In this document: positions 9,414 through 17,628 of the stretch, one piece after another
Layout of the letters: each line of letters begins with the position of its first letter
How positions within the stretch are numbered: the stretch's first letter is position 1
Source of the DNA: Streptomyces sp. NBC_00820
GTDB lineage: Bacteria > Actinomycetota > Actinomycetes > Streptomycetales > Streptomycetaceae
Assembly (NCBI RefSeq): GCF_036347055.1
Contig: NZ_CP108882.1
Span: 4,692,501 to 4,756,500 of the forward strand
DNA: 64,000 nucleotides
Direction: 5' to 3'
Program-made: the position numbers and the translations under genes
The notes under the pieces: model-generated
Databases searched by the model: none
What the model saw: the letters and a program-made list of their open reading frames with translations, nothing else
What the model was told of the DNA's origin: nothing

Positions 9414-9632
9414 GTGTTCAGAGATCCCCGGACACACACCCGCCGGTGGGCGGCCCGATACCCGTTCGCCGTCGGATGCGTCATGGCCGCGGTCCTGTAT
9501 CTGGTCGAGCTGGTGGCCACCGGCGATCCGATCGGCACGCTCCCGTTCGCGGCAGCCATCGGAGCCGTCTTCTGGCTCACCGCCCTGAGCGAGCGACGCC
9601 GAAGGAGAAAGCGGAACCTGCCGCTCCGATAG
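9414..9632 (+). CDS. Small membrane protein, 72 aa
   Basis: A short protein with two hydrophobic helices (FAVGCVMAAVLYLVELVA and LPFAAAIGAVFWLTALS) flanked by basic residues, ending in a strongly basic tail (ERRRRRKRNLPLR), which suggests a cytoplasmic C-terminus. The start is well supported: AGGAG at 9401-9405 lies 8 nt before GTG 9414. I recognise no family. It lies 168 bp downstream of ccsB and probably has its own promoter. The function is unknown. Confidence 0.7.
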   Translation: MFRDPRTHTRRWAARYPFAVGCVMAAVLYLVELVATGDPIGTLPFAAAIGAVFWLTALSERRRRRKRNLPLR

Positions 9633-9723
9633 ATGCCTGCACCGTGTGGGGGCCGGCCCCGGCCTCACGCCGTGCTCATCCCTCCGACGTGAGATCGCCT
9701 GGTCGTTCGGAGACACTGGTGGT

Positions 9724-10131
9724 ATGAGCGGTTCCATCGAACAGGGCACCAGTCAGACCCACGGGAGCACGCACATCCTCCACTTCCTGGTGCGGCTTCC
9801 GAGGTCCATGGGGGACGTCTGGCCGGCGGTGGCCACCCCCGAAGGGCTCGGGGAGTGGTGCACCGCCGTCGACGTTCTCGAACCCCGGCTCGACGGCGAG
9901 GTCGTCCTGCGCGACCTGGGGCCGGGGCGGATCACCGCGTGGGACGTGGACCGGGTAGCCGAGTACACCGTGGAGGGCGGCGGCCGGGTCAGGTTCCATC
10001 TGGAGCGGGACGGGGAGCAGGGGAGCGTGCTGCGCTTCACGCACGAGTTCCAGGGCGAGGGGGAGACCGAGTCCGGCTGGCGCGCCAGATTCGAACGTCT
10101 GATCGACGCCCTGGCGCCCGCGCAGGCCTAG
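9724..10131 (+). CDS. SRPBCC (START/AHSA1-like) family protein
   Basis: A 135-aa protein with the polyketide-cyclase/AHSA1-type fold signature: an N-terminal strand, then MGDVWPAVATPEGLGEWCTA, basic/acidic strands and a C-terminal helix (GWRARFERLIDALA). Such proteins bind hydrophobic ligands or act as cyclases or co-chaperones; the ligand is not predictable here. ATG 9724 was chosen, with a -10-like GACACT ending exactly 6 nt before it, so the transcript may be leaderless. It converges with, and overlaps by 4 bp, the condensation-domain gene on the other strand. Confidence 0.8.
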   Translation: MSGSIEQGTSQTHGSTHILHFLVRLPRSMGDVWPAVATPEGLGEWCTAVDVLEPRLDGEVVLRDLGPGRITAWDVDRVAEYTVEGGGRVRFHLERDGEQGSVLRFTHEFQGEGETESGWRARFERLIDALAPAQA

Positions 10132-11528
10132 GACGAGGAACCGGTCGCCGTCATCAGATCGCGCAGCCGCTCGACGTACAGCCGCATGTTCTTCGCCGCC
10201 ACGTCCGTGTCCGGGTAGCGGCAGGCCAGCCACAGACCGTCGTGCACCCGGTTGACCCACACGCACACCTGGTCGCCGTATGACACCCGCAGCAGTCCGT
10301 ACGCCCGCTGCTCCGCCCACCGGGCCGCGCCCGGGATGCCGCGGGCGTCGACGAACGACACGATCGAGTACAGGTCGGGCGAGGTCGGCCGGAAGTCCGC
10401 GCCGAGCAGGCGGAGCACCCGGGCCAGCGGCATCCGGGAGAGCGGCCGCGCGGCCTGCAGCTCGGCGCGCACGGCCCGCAGGGTGGCCGGCAGGTCGGGG
10501 GTGTCCGCCACCGGCACCTCGATGGGGGCGCCCCCCACGTACCAGCCCACGGAGTCGGACCAGCGGGACTTCACCCGGGTGTGGAACGGCACCACCGTCC
10601 GGTACACCGACTGCCCGCCCAGCTCGTGCACGATCAGCCCGGTGGCCGCCAGCAGCCCGACCAGGCTGCCGCCGTACGGCCGGCAGTACGTCTCGAACGC
10701 GGCGGCCGTGTCCGCGTCCGCCAGCGGCTCGCAGAGCATCCGCTGCCGGGGCAGCGGGCCGCCGGGCTCCAGGCCGAGGTCGACGGGGAACCCCGGCAGC
10801 GTCCCGTCGCAGCGCCGGATGAACTCCCGCCAGCGGGCGACGGTCTCGTGGCCGTCGTCGATCCGGTCGGCGTCCGCCCGCTCGATCTCGCAGAAGTCGA
10901 CGTAACTGGCCGCCGGGGTCCGCACCACCGGCCCGCGCCCCTCACGGCCCGCCGTGTACAGCTCCTCGATCTCGGCGGCGATGCCGTGCAGGGAGTAGGC
11001 GTCCACGTTGCTGTGGTCGAAGGCCATGTAGACGCTGGTGGAGTCGTCCCGCACGACGGCCGTGTAGATGAGGTTGGGCCAGCGCAGCGCGTCCGCGACG
11101 GTGTCGAAACGGTCCTGGAGGTGCCGGGCCAGCGCGTCGGCGTCGGAGAAGTCGCCGACCGTCTCCCGGTGCAGGGACACGTCCGCGGCGTCCAGCGTGA
11201 ACCGGCGCAGCTCGTCGCCCGACGCGCCCGCCCAGCGGAAGCCGCTGCGCAGCGTCTCGTGCCGGACCGTCCAGGCGCGCAGGCACTCCTGGAGCAGGTC
11301 CAGGTCGACCGGGCCGGGCAGATCGAAGGCCGTGCCGAGCCAGGTCGGCACGAACAGCCCGTCCTCCCGTACGGACCGCGCCGTCCTGATGTGCGACTCC
11401 TGGATGTAGGCCGGCGGCCGGGTGTCGTCCGGCAGTCCCGCCGCCGCCGCGACGGTCGCCGGGCTCAGCGTCCACTCGACGAGCCGTCCCGGCCGGACCT
11501 CGCAGCGCTGGATGTCAGTGATACGCAC
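10128..11528 (-). CDS. Stand-alone condensation-domain protein
   Basis: A 466-aa protein built as a single condensation (C) domain of the CoA-dependent acyltransferase superfamily. The catalytic region reads YMAFDHSNVDAYSLHG, a variant of the HHxxxDG motif with the second His and the Asp kept (HSNVD) and the final Gly changed to Ala. C domains normally join carrier-bound acyl groups in nonribosomal peptide synthesis. Here there is no adenylation or carrier domain nearby, so it may act in trans or on free substrates. The start is supported by GGAG about 6 nt upstream. The three genes upstream on the same strand may be cotranscribed, but a 153-bp gap with a small hairpin (11603-11619) intervenes. 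Confidence 0.8.
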   Translation of the reverse strand: MRITDIQRCEVRPGRLVEWTLSPATVAAAAGLPDDTRPPAYIQESHIRTARSVREDGLFVPTWLGTAFDLPGPVDLDLLQECLRAWTVRHETLRSGFRWAGASGDELRRFTLDAADVSLHRETVGDFSDADALARHLQDRFDTVADALRWPNLIYTAVVRDDSTSVYMAFDHSNVDAYSLHGIAAEIEELYTAGREGRGPVVRTPAASYVDFCEIERADADRIDDGHETVARWREFIRRCDGTLPGFPVDLGLEPGGPLPRQRMLCEPLADADTAAAFETYCRPYGGSLVGLLAATGLIVHELGGQSVYRTVVPFHTRVKSRWSDSVGWYVGGAPIEVPVADTPDLPATLRAVRAELQAARPLSRMPLARVLRLLGADFRPTSPDLYSIVSFVDARGIPGAARWAEQRAYGLLRVSYGDQVCVWVNRVHDGLWLACRYPDTDVAAKNMRLYVERLRDLMTATGSSS

Positions 11529-11681
11529 GCGTCTCCGATCGCAGAAGGGACCCCTTGGATGTGGGCCCCCGTCAAGGGAATGCCGTCGGAGGCGGCACGG
11601 ACATGCCCGCCCGGGGCATTTCAGCGGAACGGATGGCGGGCCGAACGCGCAGGTGAATAACCGACGGTGACCGGTGTGCGG

Positions 11682-12647
11682 TCAGCCGACGGTGATCGAG
11701 TTCAGCTTCTCGCGCAGATACACGTGCGAGTCGACGGGCGGGTAGGCGACCCGGCCCACCGGCGCGGGGACGGACTCCACGCGCGTGCCCGGGGTGCACT
11801 CGCCGAAGTAGACGAGGGACATCAGCTCCTCGGTGGGCTCGTCGGCGGGCGGCGGCAGCACGCGGTGCCGTCCCGAGCGCCACCGGTCGCCGGTCCAACG
11901 GGCCATCAGATCGCCGATGTTGACGGTGAGGGCCGCCGGGTCGTAGGGCGCGTCCGCCCAGCCGCCCGCGTCGGTGTGGACCTGCAGGCCGCCCTTGCCC
12001 GCCTGCCGGTCGAGGATGGTGACGGTCCCGAAGTCGGTGTGCGGTCCGATCCGGAACTGCCCCGGCCGCGGCTCGCCGACGACCTCGGTCCCCGGGTACC
12101 AGTTGATGTTGAAGCCGTACGTCGGACGCTCCATGTGCCGGGAGAAGAAGCCGGGCCCGAGCCCGAGCGCGTACCCCAGCAGGGACAGCAGCTCCTTCTC
12201 CAGCGCTGCCATCTTCCCGAGGTACTCCTCGCACAGCGCCCGCAGCCGCGGGACCTCGGCCGGCCACACGTTGGGCGCGTACCACTCGGCGTTGACGACC
12301 GGGTCCGGGAAGGGCTCGTCCGTGGCGAAGGTCAGCGACTCCTTCAGGTCGGGCGGCGTCCGCGTCCCCTCCGCGTACCCGTTGGCCTCGGCGCCGGGGC
12401 CGAGCCAGCCACGCCCGCCGACCCTGGCCTCGTAGGCCCGCTTCACCTCGGCCGGCAGCACGAAGAACTCCCGCGCGGCCTCCCGTACGGCGGCGCGCAG
12501 CCCGGCGTCCACGCCGTGCCCCGTGACGAGCAGGAACCCGGCGCCGCACAGGGCCCGGTCGACCGTGCGCGCCAGGGCCGTACGGGCCTCGGCGTCGCCG
12601 GTGAGCCAGGGTGCGAGGTCGATGGTGGGGACGCGGGGCTCAGACAC
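11682..12647 (-). CDS. Isopenicillin N synthase-family 2OG-Fe(II) oxygenase
   Basis: A 321-aa non-haem iron oxygenase of the IPNS/plant 2OG dioxygenase type. The N-terminal DIOX_N region (VPTIDLAPWL, GAGFLLVTGHGV) is followed by the jelly-roll core with the iron ligands H203 and D205 (GPHTDFGTVTIL) and H261 (RSGRHRVLPP). The position of the usual RxS motif that holds 2-oxoglutarate reads L-M-S (EELMSLVYFG), so the Arg is missing. It may use another cosubstrate-binding residue or, as in IPNS-like enzymes, work without 2OG. It overlaps the cytosine deaminase gene by 8 bp, implying one transcript. Confidence 0.88.
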   Translation of the reverse strand: MSEPRVPTIDLAPWLTGDAEARTALARTVDRALCGAGFLLVTGHGVDAGLRAAVREAAREFFVLPAEVKRAYEARVGGRGWLGPGAEANGYAEGTRTPPDLKESLTFATDEPFPDPVVNAEWYAPNVWPAEVPRLRALCEEYLGKMAALEKELLSLLGYALGLGPGFFSRHMERPTYGFNINWYPGTEVVGEPRPGQFRIGPHTDFGTVTILDRQAGKGGLQVHTDAGGWADAPYDPAALTVNIGDLMARWTGDRWRSGRHRVLPPPADEPTEELMSLVYFGECTPGTRVESVPAPVGRVAYPPVDSHVYLREKLNSITVG

Positions 12648-13089
12648 CGATGTCCTCGTTCCAGAGGGCGGCGTTGGCGTCGATGAAGCCGCGCATCAGC
12701 GCGACGCACTCGGGGTCGTCCAGGAGCACGATCTCCACACCGTGTCCGGCGAGCCAGTCGTGCCCGCCGTGGAAGGTGGCGGCCTCGCCGATCACCACGC
12801 GCGAGATGCCGAACTGCCGGACCAGGCCGCTGCAGTACCAGCAGGGGGACAGCGTGGTGACCATGGTGGTGCCGCGGTACGAGCGCTGCCGTCCCGCGGC
12901 GCGGAACGCGGCCGTCTCCGCGTGCACGGAGGGGTCGTCGTCCTGGACGCGGCGGTTGCGTCCGCGGCCGAGGAGAGTGCCGTCGGGGCCGTAGAGGGCG
13001 GCCCCGACCGGGATGCCGCCCTCGGCGAGCCCCGCGCGGGCCTCGGCGACGGCGGTGGCGAGCCAGGCGCGGGCCTGTTCCGGTTCCAT
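12640..13089 (-). CDS. Cytosine deaminase, fungal type
   Basis: A 149-aa zinc-dependent deaminase of the cytidine/deoxycytidylate deaminase fold. The zinc-site residues are visible: HAE (H56, E58) and SPCWYC. The flanking sequence resembles Saccharomyces cytosine deaminase (Fcy1) along most of its length, from GGIPVGAALYGPDG and LGRGRNRR to the C-terminal ending NEDIGV (FEDIGE in yeast, from memory). It is therefore more likely to deaminate cytosine to uracil for pyrimidine salvage than to act on tRNA. It overlaps the oxygenase gene by 8 bp and lies 75 bp from the quinone oxidoreductase gene, on the same strand. Confidence 0.85.
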   Translation of the reverse strand: MEPEQARAWLATAVAEARAGLAEGGIPVGAALYGPDGTLLGRGRNRRVQDDDPSVHAETAAFRAAGRQRSYRGTTMVTTLSPCWYCSGLVRQFGISRVVIGEAATFHGGHDWLAGHGVEIVLLDDPECVALMRGFIDANAALWNEDIGV

Positions 13090-13164
13090 GCCCTCACTGT
13101 TTCCCCGCGGGCGCGCCCGGGCAACGCGGCGGCGGGGCCGACCGTGGCCGGCCTCCTGGTCCGG

Positions 13165-14139
13165 CTACCGGCCCACCCGCAGCAGCAGCTTCCCGGTGCT
13201 CGTCCGTCCCCCCATCAGACGGTGTGCCTCGGCCGCCTCCTCCAGCCCGAACTCGGCGGTCACCGGAAGGTCGACCGTGCCGTCGGCCACCTCGGCGAAC
13301 GCCCGCTCCGCGAGCTCGCGCAGGGCCTCGGGGGCCGTCCGGGCGAGCATGAGGACGGAGAAACCCGAGACCGAGTGGGCGAGCGGGTACAGCTCGGGCT
13401 GGCCCACGCTCCACGGCTCGGCCGAACTGGCGTTGCCGAAGGAGACGAGGCGGCCGAAGGGCGCCAGGCAGGCCAGGCCCGCGCGCAGGGTGTCTCCGCC
13501 CACGGGGTCCAGGACCAGGTCGACGCCCCGGCCGCCGGTCGCCTGCCGCACCGGCTCCTCGAAGGCGCCGGTGAACACCTCGTCGTAGCCGTGCTCCTTG
13601 GCGTACGCCGCCTTCGCCGCCGAGGAGACCACGCCGTACACCGCCCCGGCGCCCGCCGCCCGCGCCAACTGGCCCAGCACCGTGCCGACTCCGCCGGCCG
13701 CGCCCTGGACCAGTACCGACTCGCCCGGCTGGAGCCGGCCCACGGTGTGCAGGAGGGCGTACGCGGTGGGCAGGACGGTCGGCAGGGTGGCCGCCGTGCG
13801 CAGGTCCAGGCCGGCCGGGACCGGGAAGACGGTCGCGGCGTCGGCCACGGCCACCTCCGCGTACGCCCCGCCCCCGGTGAGCGCCGTCACCTCCTGGCCG
13901 ACGGTGAGACCCGTGACGCCCGCGCCGAGCGCGCGGACCCGTCCGGAGACCTCGAGGCCGGGGACGAACGGCAGCTGTGGCACCCGGTAACCCTCCGAAC
14001 GCGCCTTCAGGTCCGCGAAGTTCACCCCCGCGTACGCCACGTCGACGCTGACCTGGCCGGGGCCGGGCTCCGGCACCGCGGCCGTCACCACCCGCAGCAC
14101 CTCGGGACCGCCGAACTCCCTCAACTCGACCGCGCGCAT
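13165..14139 (-). CDS. NADPH:quinone oxidoreductase-like MDR protein
   Basis: A 324-aa zinc-independent medium-chain dehydrogenase/reductase of the zeta-crystallin/QOR group. It has the N-terminal GroES-like domain (MRAVELREFGGPEVLRV, AGVNFADLKAR) and a Rossmann domain with AAGGVGTVLGQLARAAGA. The zinc-binding cysteines of alcohol dehydrogenases are absent. These enzymes reduce quinones or enones with NADPH. The promoter region to its right carries repeated GAGTGT palindromes (14161-14214), suggesting a dedicated repressor. It may head an operon with the deaminase and oxygenase. Confidence 0.88.
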   Translation of the reverse strand: MRAVELREFGGPEVLRVVTAAVPEPGPGQVSVDVAYAGVNFADLKARSEGYRVPQLPFVPGLEVSGRVRALGAGVTGLTVGQEVTALTGGGAYAEVAVADAATVFPVPAGLDLRTAATLPTVLPTAYALLHTVGRLQPGESVLVQGAAGGVGTVLGQLARAAGAGAVYGVVSSAAKAAYAKEHGYDEVFTGAFEEPVRQATGGRGVDLVLDPVGGDTLRAGLACLAPFGRLVSFGNASSAEPWSVGQPELYPLAHSVSGFSVLMLARTAPEALRELAERAFAEVADGTVDLPVTAEFGLEEAAEAHRLMGGRTSTGKLLLRVGR

Positions 14140-14160
14140 GCCGAACCCCCGACTCGATAA

Positions 14161-14214
14161 GAGTGTTCAATGAGAGACGAACACCCGGGAGTGTACGAGT
14201 GTCGTCGAACACTC
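14161..14214. promoter_or_regulatory. Operator-like palindromes before the quinone oxidoreductase gene
   Basis: GTGTTC at 14163-14168 pairs with GAACAC at 14179-14184 across 10 bp. GAGTGT at 14197-14202 pairs with ACACTC at 14209-14214 across 6 bp. A further GAGTGT lies at 14189-14194. The sites sit 20-75 bp upstream of the leftward ATG at 14139, a usual place for a repressor to block transcription. No regulator gene of an obvious matching kind is adjacent. Confidence 0.6.
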
Positions 14215-14298
14215 GGCAAGGGGGCGGCCCGACCGGGTTCTCCCGCCCCGGCAGGGGCGTGCGCGGGACAAAGCGGTCCGTCGGCGATACTGGGACGC

Positions 14299-15756
14299 AT
14301 GGCTTATGACGATCTTCGCTCCCTGCTGAGGGCGCTGGAGCGCGAGGGCGACCTCAAGCGCATCAAGGCTGAGGTCGACCCGTTTCTGGAGGTCGGGGAG
14401 ATCGTCGACCGGGTGCAGAAATCCGGCGGTCCGGCGCTGCTCTTCGAGAACGTGAAGGGTTCGGCGATGCCGCTGGCGATGAACGTCTTCGGCACCGACC
14501 GACGGCTGCTGAAGGCGCTCGGCCTGAAGTCGTACGACGAGATCACCGAGAAGATCGGCGGACTGCTTCGGCCCGAGCTGCCGCACGGGTTCGTCGGCGT
14601 GCGCGAGGCGTTCGGCAAGCTCGGCACCATGGCGCACGTACCGCCGAAGAAGGTGAAGTCCGACAACGCGCCCGTGCAGGAGGTCGTCCTGCACGGCGAC
14701 GACGTCGACCTCGACGCGCTGCCCGCCCTGTTCACCTGGCCGAAGGACGGCGGCTCCTTCTTCAACCTCGGGCTCACCCACACCAAGGACCCCGAGACCG
14801 GCATCCGCAACCTGGGCCTGTATCGCCTCCAGCGCCACGACAAGCGCACCATCGGCATGCACTGGCAGATCCACAAGGACAGCCGCAACCACTACCAGGT
14901 GGCCGCGCGGCGCGGCGAGCGGCTGCCGGTCGCCATCGCCTTCGGCTGCCCGCCCGCCGTGACGTACGCCTCGACGGCCCCGCTGCCCGGCGACATCGAC
15001 GAGTACCTCTTCGCCGGGCTCGTCGCCGGCAAGCGGATCGAGATGGTCGACTGCAAGACCGTTCCGCTCCAGGTCCCGGCGAACGCCGAGGTCGTCGTCG
15101 AGGGCTGGCTGGAGCCGGGCGAGATGCTCCCGGAGGGCCCCTTCGGCGACCACACCGGCTTCTACACCCCGCAGGAACCGTTCCCCGCACTGAAGATCGA
15201 CTGCGTGACGATGCGGAAGCGTCCGCTGCTCCAGTCGATCGTCGTGGGCCGCCCGCCCACCGAGGACGGCCCCCTGGGCCGGGCAACGGAACGGTTCTTC
15301 CTGCCCCTGCTCAAGATCATCGTCCCGGACATCGTGGACTACCACCTCCCCGAGGCCGGCGGCTTCCACAACTGCGCGATCGTCTCGATCGACAAGAAGT
15401 ACCCCAAGCACGCCCAGAAGGTCATGCACGCGATCTGGGGCGCGCACATGATGTCCCTGACCAAGCTGATCGTGGTCGTCGACTCCGACTGCGACGTGCA
15501 CGACCTGCACGAGGTCGCCTGGCGGGCCCTCGGCAACACGGACTACGCCCGCGACCTCACGGTCGTCGAAGGACCGGTCGACCACCTCGACCACTCCTCC
15601 TACCAGCAGTTCTGGGGCGGCAAGGCGGGCATCGACGCCACGAAGAAGTGGCCGGAGGAGGGCTACACGCGCGACGGCGGGTGGCCGGACATGGTCCTGT
15701 CGGACCCGGATACGGCGGCCCTCGTGGACCGCCGCTGGAAGGAGTACGGGCTGTGA
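14299..15756 (+). CDS. mqnL: UbiD-family decarboxylase (menaquinone, MqnL type)
   Basis: A 485-aa prenylated-FMN-dependent decarboxylase of the UbiD family. It shows ALLFENVKGS near the N-terminus, the Arg-containing NLGLYRLQ segment, and GPFGDHTGFYTPQEPFPAL with the acidic residues of the E-R-E catalytic set. In organisms using the futalosine route this UbiD homologue is proposed to decarboxylate the naphthoate intermediate after the Mqn ring-forming steps. Placement next to a UbiA prenyltransferase and a UbiX flavin prenyltransferase supports that. ATG 14299 was chosen; there is no Shine-Dalgarno, but a GATACT ends 7 nt upstream. Confidence 0.92.
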   Translation: MAYDDLRSLLRALEREGDLKRIKAEVDPFLEVGEIVDRVQKSGGPALLFENVKGSAMPLAMNVFGTDRRLLKALGLKSYDEITEKIGGLLRPELPHGFVGVREAFGKLGTMAHVPPKKVKSDNAPVQEVVLHGDDVDLDALPALFTWPKDGGSFFNLGLTHTKDPETGIRNLGLYRLQRHDKRTIGMHWQIHKDSRNHYQVAARRGERLPVAIAFGCPPAVTYASTAPLPGDIDEYLFAGLVAGKRIEMVDCKTVPLQVPANAEVVVEGWLEPGEMLPEGPFGDHTGFYTPQEPFPALKIDCVTMRKRPLLQSIVVGRPPTEDGPLGRATERFFLPLLKIIVPDIVDYHLPEAGGFHNCAIVSIDKKYPKHAQKVMHAIWGAHMMSLTKLIVVVDSDCDVHDLHEVAWRALGNTDYARDLTVVEGPVDHLDHSSYQQFWGGKAGIDATKKWPEEGYTRDGGWPDMVLSDPDTAALVDRRWKEYGL

Positions 15757-16655
15757 GCTCGGCATCCGCAACCCTCCCCGGCCCGGGACGCACCAGGGCG
15801 TTCCTGCGCCTGGTGATGATCGAGCACTCGGTCTTCGCACTGCCCTTCGCCTACATCGCCGCGCTCACCGCGATGTACGAGTGGGACAGGAACATCCACT
15901 GGGCCCGGCTGCTGCTGGTCACGATCTGCATGGTGGGCCTGCGCACGTTCGCGATGGCCGTCAACCGGATCATCGACCGCGAGATCGACGCCCGGAACCC
16001 GCGCACCGCGCACCGCGAACTGGTGACCGGCGCGATGTCGGTGAAGCACGCCTGGACCGGCGCTTTGATCGCCGTGGTGGTCTTCCTGGGCGCGGCGGCG
16101 CTGCTGAACCCGCTGTGCCTGGCCCTGGCCCCCGTCGCGGTGATCCCGATGGTGGTCTACCCCTACGGCAAGCGGTTCACGAACTTCCCGCAGGCCATCC
16201 TGGGCCTGGCCCAGGCGATGGGCCCGGTCGGCGGCTGGCTCGCGATCTCCGGCACGTGGTCCTGGGACGCGGTGATCCTCGGCCTCGCCGTCGGCATCTG
16301 GATCGGCGGCTTCGACCTCATCTACGCCTGCCAGGACGTCGAGTCCGACCGCGAGGGCGGTGTCCTGTCGGTCCCGGCGCGCTTCGGCATCCCGGCGGCG
16401 ATCTGGGGCGCCCGCGCCTGCCACGCGCTCACCACGGCCCTGCTGGTCTGGTACGCCCTGGCCACCCACGCCGGCCCGTTCTTCTGGCTGGGCCTGGCCA
16501 TCGTCGCGGGCGCGTTCGTCTACGAGCACCGCATCGTGCGCCCGCACGACCTGTCCCGGCTGAACAGGGCGTTCTTCTCGACAAATGGATTCATCGGGAT
16601 CTCGCTGTTTGTCTGCGCACTGCTGGACCTGCTGGTGCGGGGCCTTACGGTATGA
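15753..16655 (+). CDS. mqnP: UbiA-family prenyltransferase (MqnP type)
   Basis: A 300-aa integral membrane prenyltransferase. The first aspartate-rich motif is NRIIDREIDARN and the second is DLIYACQDVESDREGG; both bind Mg2+-prenyl diphosphate. Seven to nine hydrophobic segments are present. It attaches the polyprenyl tail to the naphthoquinone precursor in the futalosine-type menaquinone pathway, before or with the UbiD step. The GTG start at 15753 overlaps the mqnL stop (GTGA), so the pair is translationally coupled. The stop codon sits in an ACTCGATCGAGT palindrome. Confidence 0.94.
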   Translation: MSSASATLPGPGRTRAFLRLVMIEHSVFALPFAYIAALTAMYEWDRNIHWARLLLVTICMVGLRTFAMAVNRIIDREIDARNPRTAHRELVTGAMSVKHAWTGALIAVVVFLGAAALLNPLCLALAPVAVIPMVVYPYGKRFTNFPQAILGLAQAMGPVGGWLAISGTWSWDAVILGLAVGIWIGGFDLIYACQDVESDREGGVLSVPARFGIPAAIWGARACHALTTALLVWYALATHAGPFFWLGLAIVAGAFVYEHRIVRPHDLSRLNRAFFSTNGFIGISLFVCALLDLLVRGLTV

Positions 16656-16722
16656 CTCGATCGAGTGATCGAGTAGCGAACGTGTGAGATCGGGCTGATA
16701 GAGGGATTGACTTCGTGCATGT

Positions 16723-16799
16723 CCCCGCCCGGGCGGGGGTTGTCCGCCGTTCACGCTGAAGAACGCCCTCTTCAGCCGGTTGTCCCCGCCAATGCGGGG
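16723..16799. terminator. Three consecutive hairpins between mqnP and mqnM
   Basis: Within 77 bp lie three stems: CCCCGCCCGGGCGGGG at 16723-16738, GCTGAAGA/TCTTCAGC (8 bp perfect, 6-nt loop) at 16755-16776, and CCCCGC-CAAT-GCGGGG at 16784-16799 followed by TTTCTGT. The last looks like a rho-independent terminator on the + strand. The series probably ends the mqnL-mqnP transcript. The rest of the 239-bp gap holds the mqnM promoter region. Confidence 0.6.
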
Positions 16800-16894
16800 T
16801 TTCTGTCCGGCGGTCCGCCACATCGGCGGGCCGCCGGACGCGTATGCGCACCACCCGGCCTGAGCGTGCCGCTACGCGCCGGTACGCTCAAGGT

Positions 16895-17569
16895 GTGAAC
16901 GCAGGAGAATCGCAGCGCGCGCCTTGGATCGTGGGGGTGTCCGGAGCTTCCGGGACGCCGTATGCGGCTGCCGTGCTGCGGGCGTTGCTGGACGCCGGCG
17001 AGGCGGTCGACCTGGTGGTCAGCCGGGCCTCGCGGCTGACTCTGCTGGACGAGACCGGGATCTCCTTCCGGGACGCGCACTGGCAGGACGACCTGCGGGA
17101 ATGGCTGGCCAGGGGGGCCGACGGCAAGCCCTCGACCTTCGACGTGGACGTCAGCGGGGTGCGGTACTGGAGCGCGGGGGATCTCGCGGCGGGGCCGTCC
17201 TCGGGGTCGTACCCGGCCAAGGGGATGCTCATCGTGCCGGCCTCCACGGCCTGTGTGGCCGGAGTCGCCCTCGGGCTGTCCAAGGACCTGCTCCAGCGCG
17301 CGGCGAGCGTCACGCTCAAGGAGCGCCGGCCGCTGGTCGTGGCCGTGCGGGAGACCCCGCTGAACGGCCAGACCCTGCGGCAACTGGTCGCGCTGGACGA
17401 CGCCGGCGCGAGCGTGGTGCCGGCCTCGCCCGCCTTCTACGCGGGCGCGACGCACATTCAGGACCTGGTGGACTTCGTCGCGGGACGAGTGCTGGACGCG
17501 GCGGGCGTCGGGCACGGCCTGTACCGGCGGTGGAAGGGCGAACTGGGCGGCGGTACGCCGGGCCGGTAG
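16895..17569 (+). CDS. mqnM: UbiX-family flavin prenyltransferase (MqnM type)
   Basis: A 224-aa UbiX/Pad1-type flavin prenyltransferase that makes prenylated FMN, the cofactor needed by the UbiD-type MqnL encoded upstream. It has the N-terminal flavin-binding GVSGASGTPYAAAVLRALL, a conserved SSGSYPAKGM segment, STACVAGVALGLSKDLLQRA and the closing RRPLVVAVRETPL motif. GTG 16895 was chosen: no ribosome binding site is evident, and TACGCT ends exactly 6 nt upstream, suggesting a leaderless mRNA. An Lrp-type regulator gene and mqnE follow on the same strand. Confidence 0.94.
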   Translation: MNAGESQRAPWIVGVSGASGTPYAAAVLRALLDAGEAVDLVVSRASRLTLLDETGISFRDAHWQDDLREWLARGADGKPSTFDVDVSGVRYWSAGDLAAGPSSGSYPAKGMLIVPASTACVAGVALGLSKDLLQRAASVTLKERRPLVVAVRETPLNGQTLRQLVALDDAGASVVPASPAFYAGATHIQDLVDFVAGRVLDAAGVGHGLYRRWKGELGGGTPGR

Positions 17570-17628
17570 CCGAGCAAGGCGCAGTACCTCTCATCACTTC
17601 GGGAACTTCAGTGGAAGGCTTCGATCGC

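Noticed and set aside
16723..16799. GTCCCCGCC...GCGGGG hairpins as Streptomyces-type CRISPR repeats
   Set aside because: The two copies share only the GC stem, differ in the loop, and have no regular spacer pattern.
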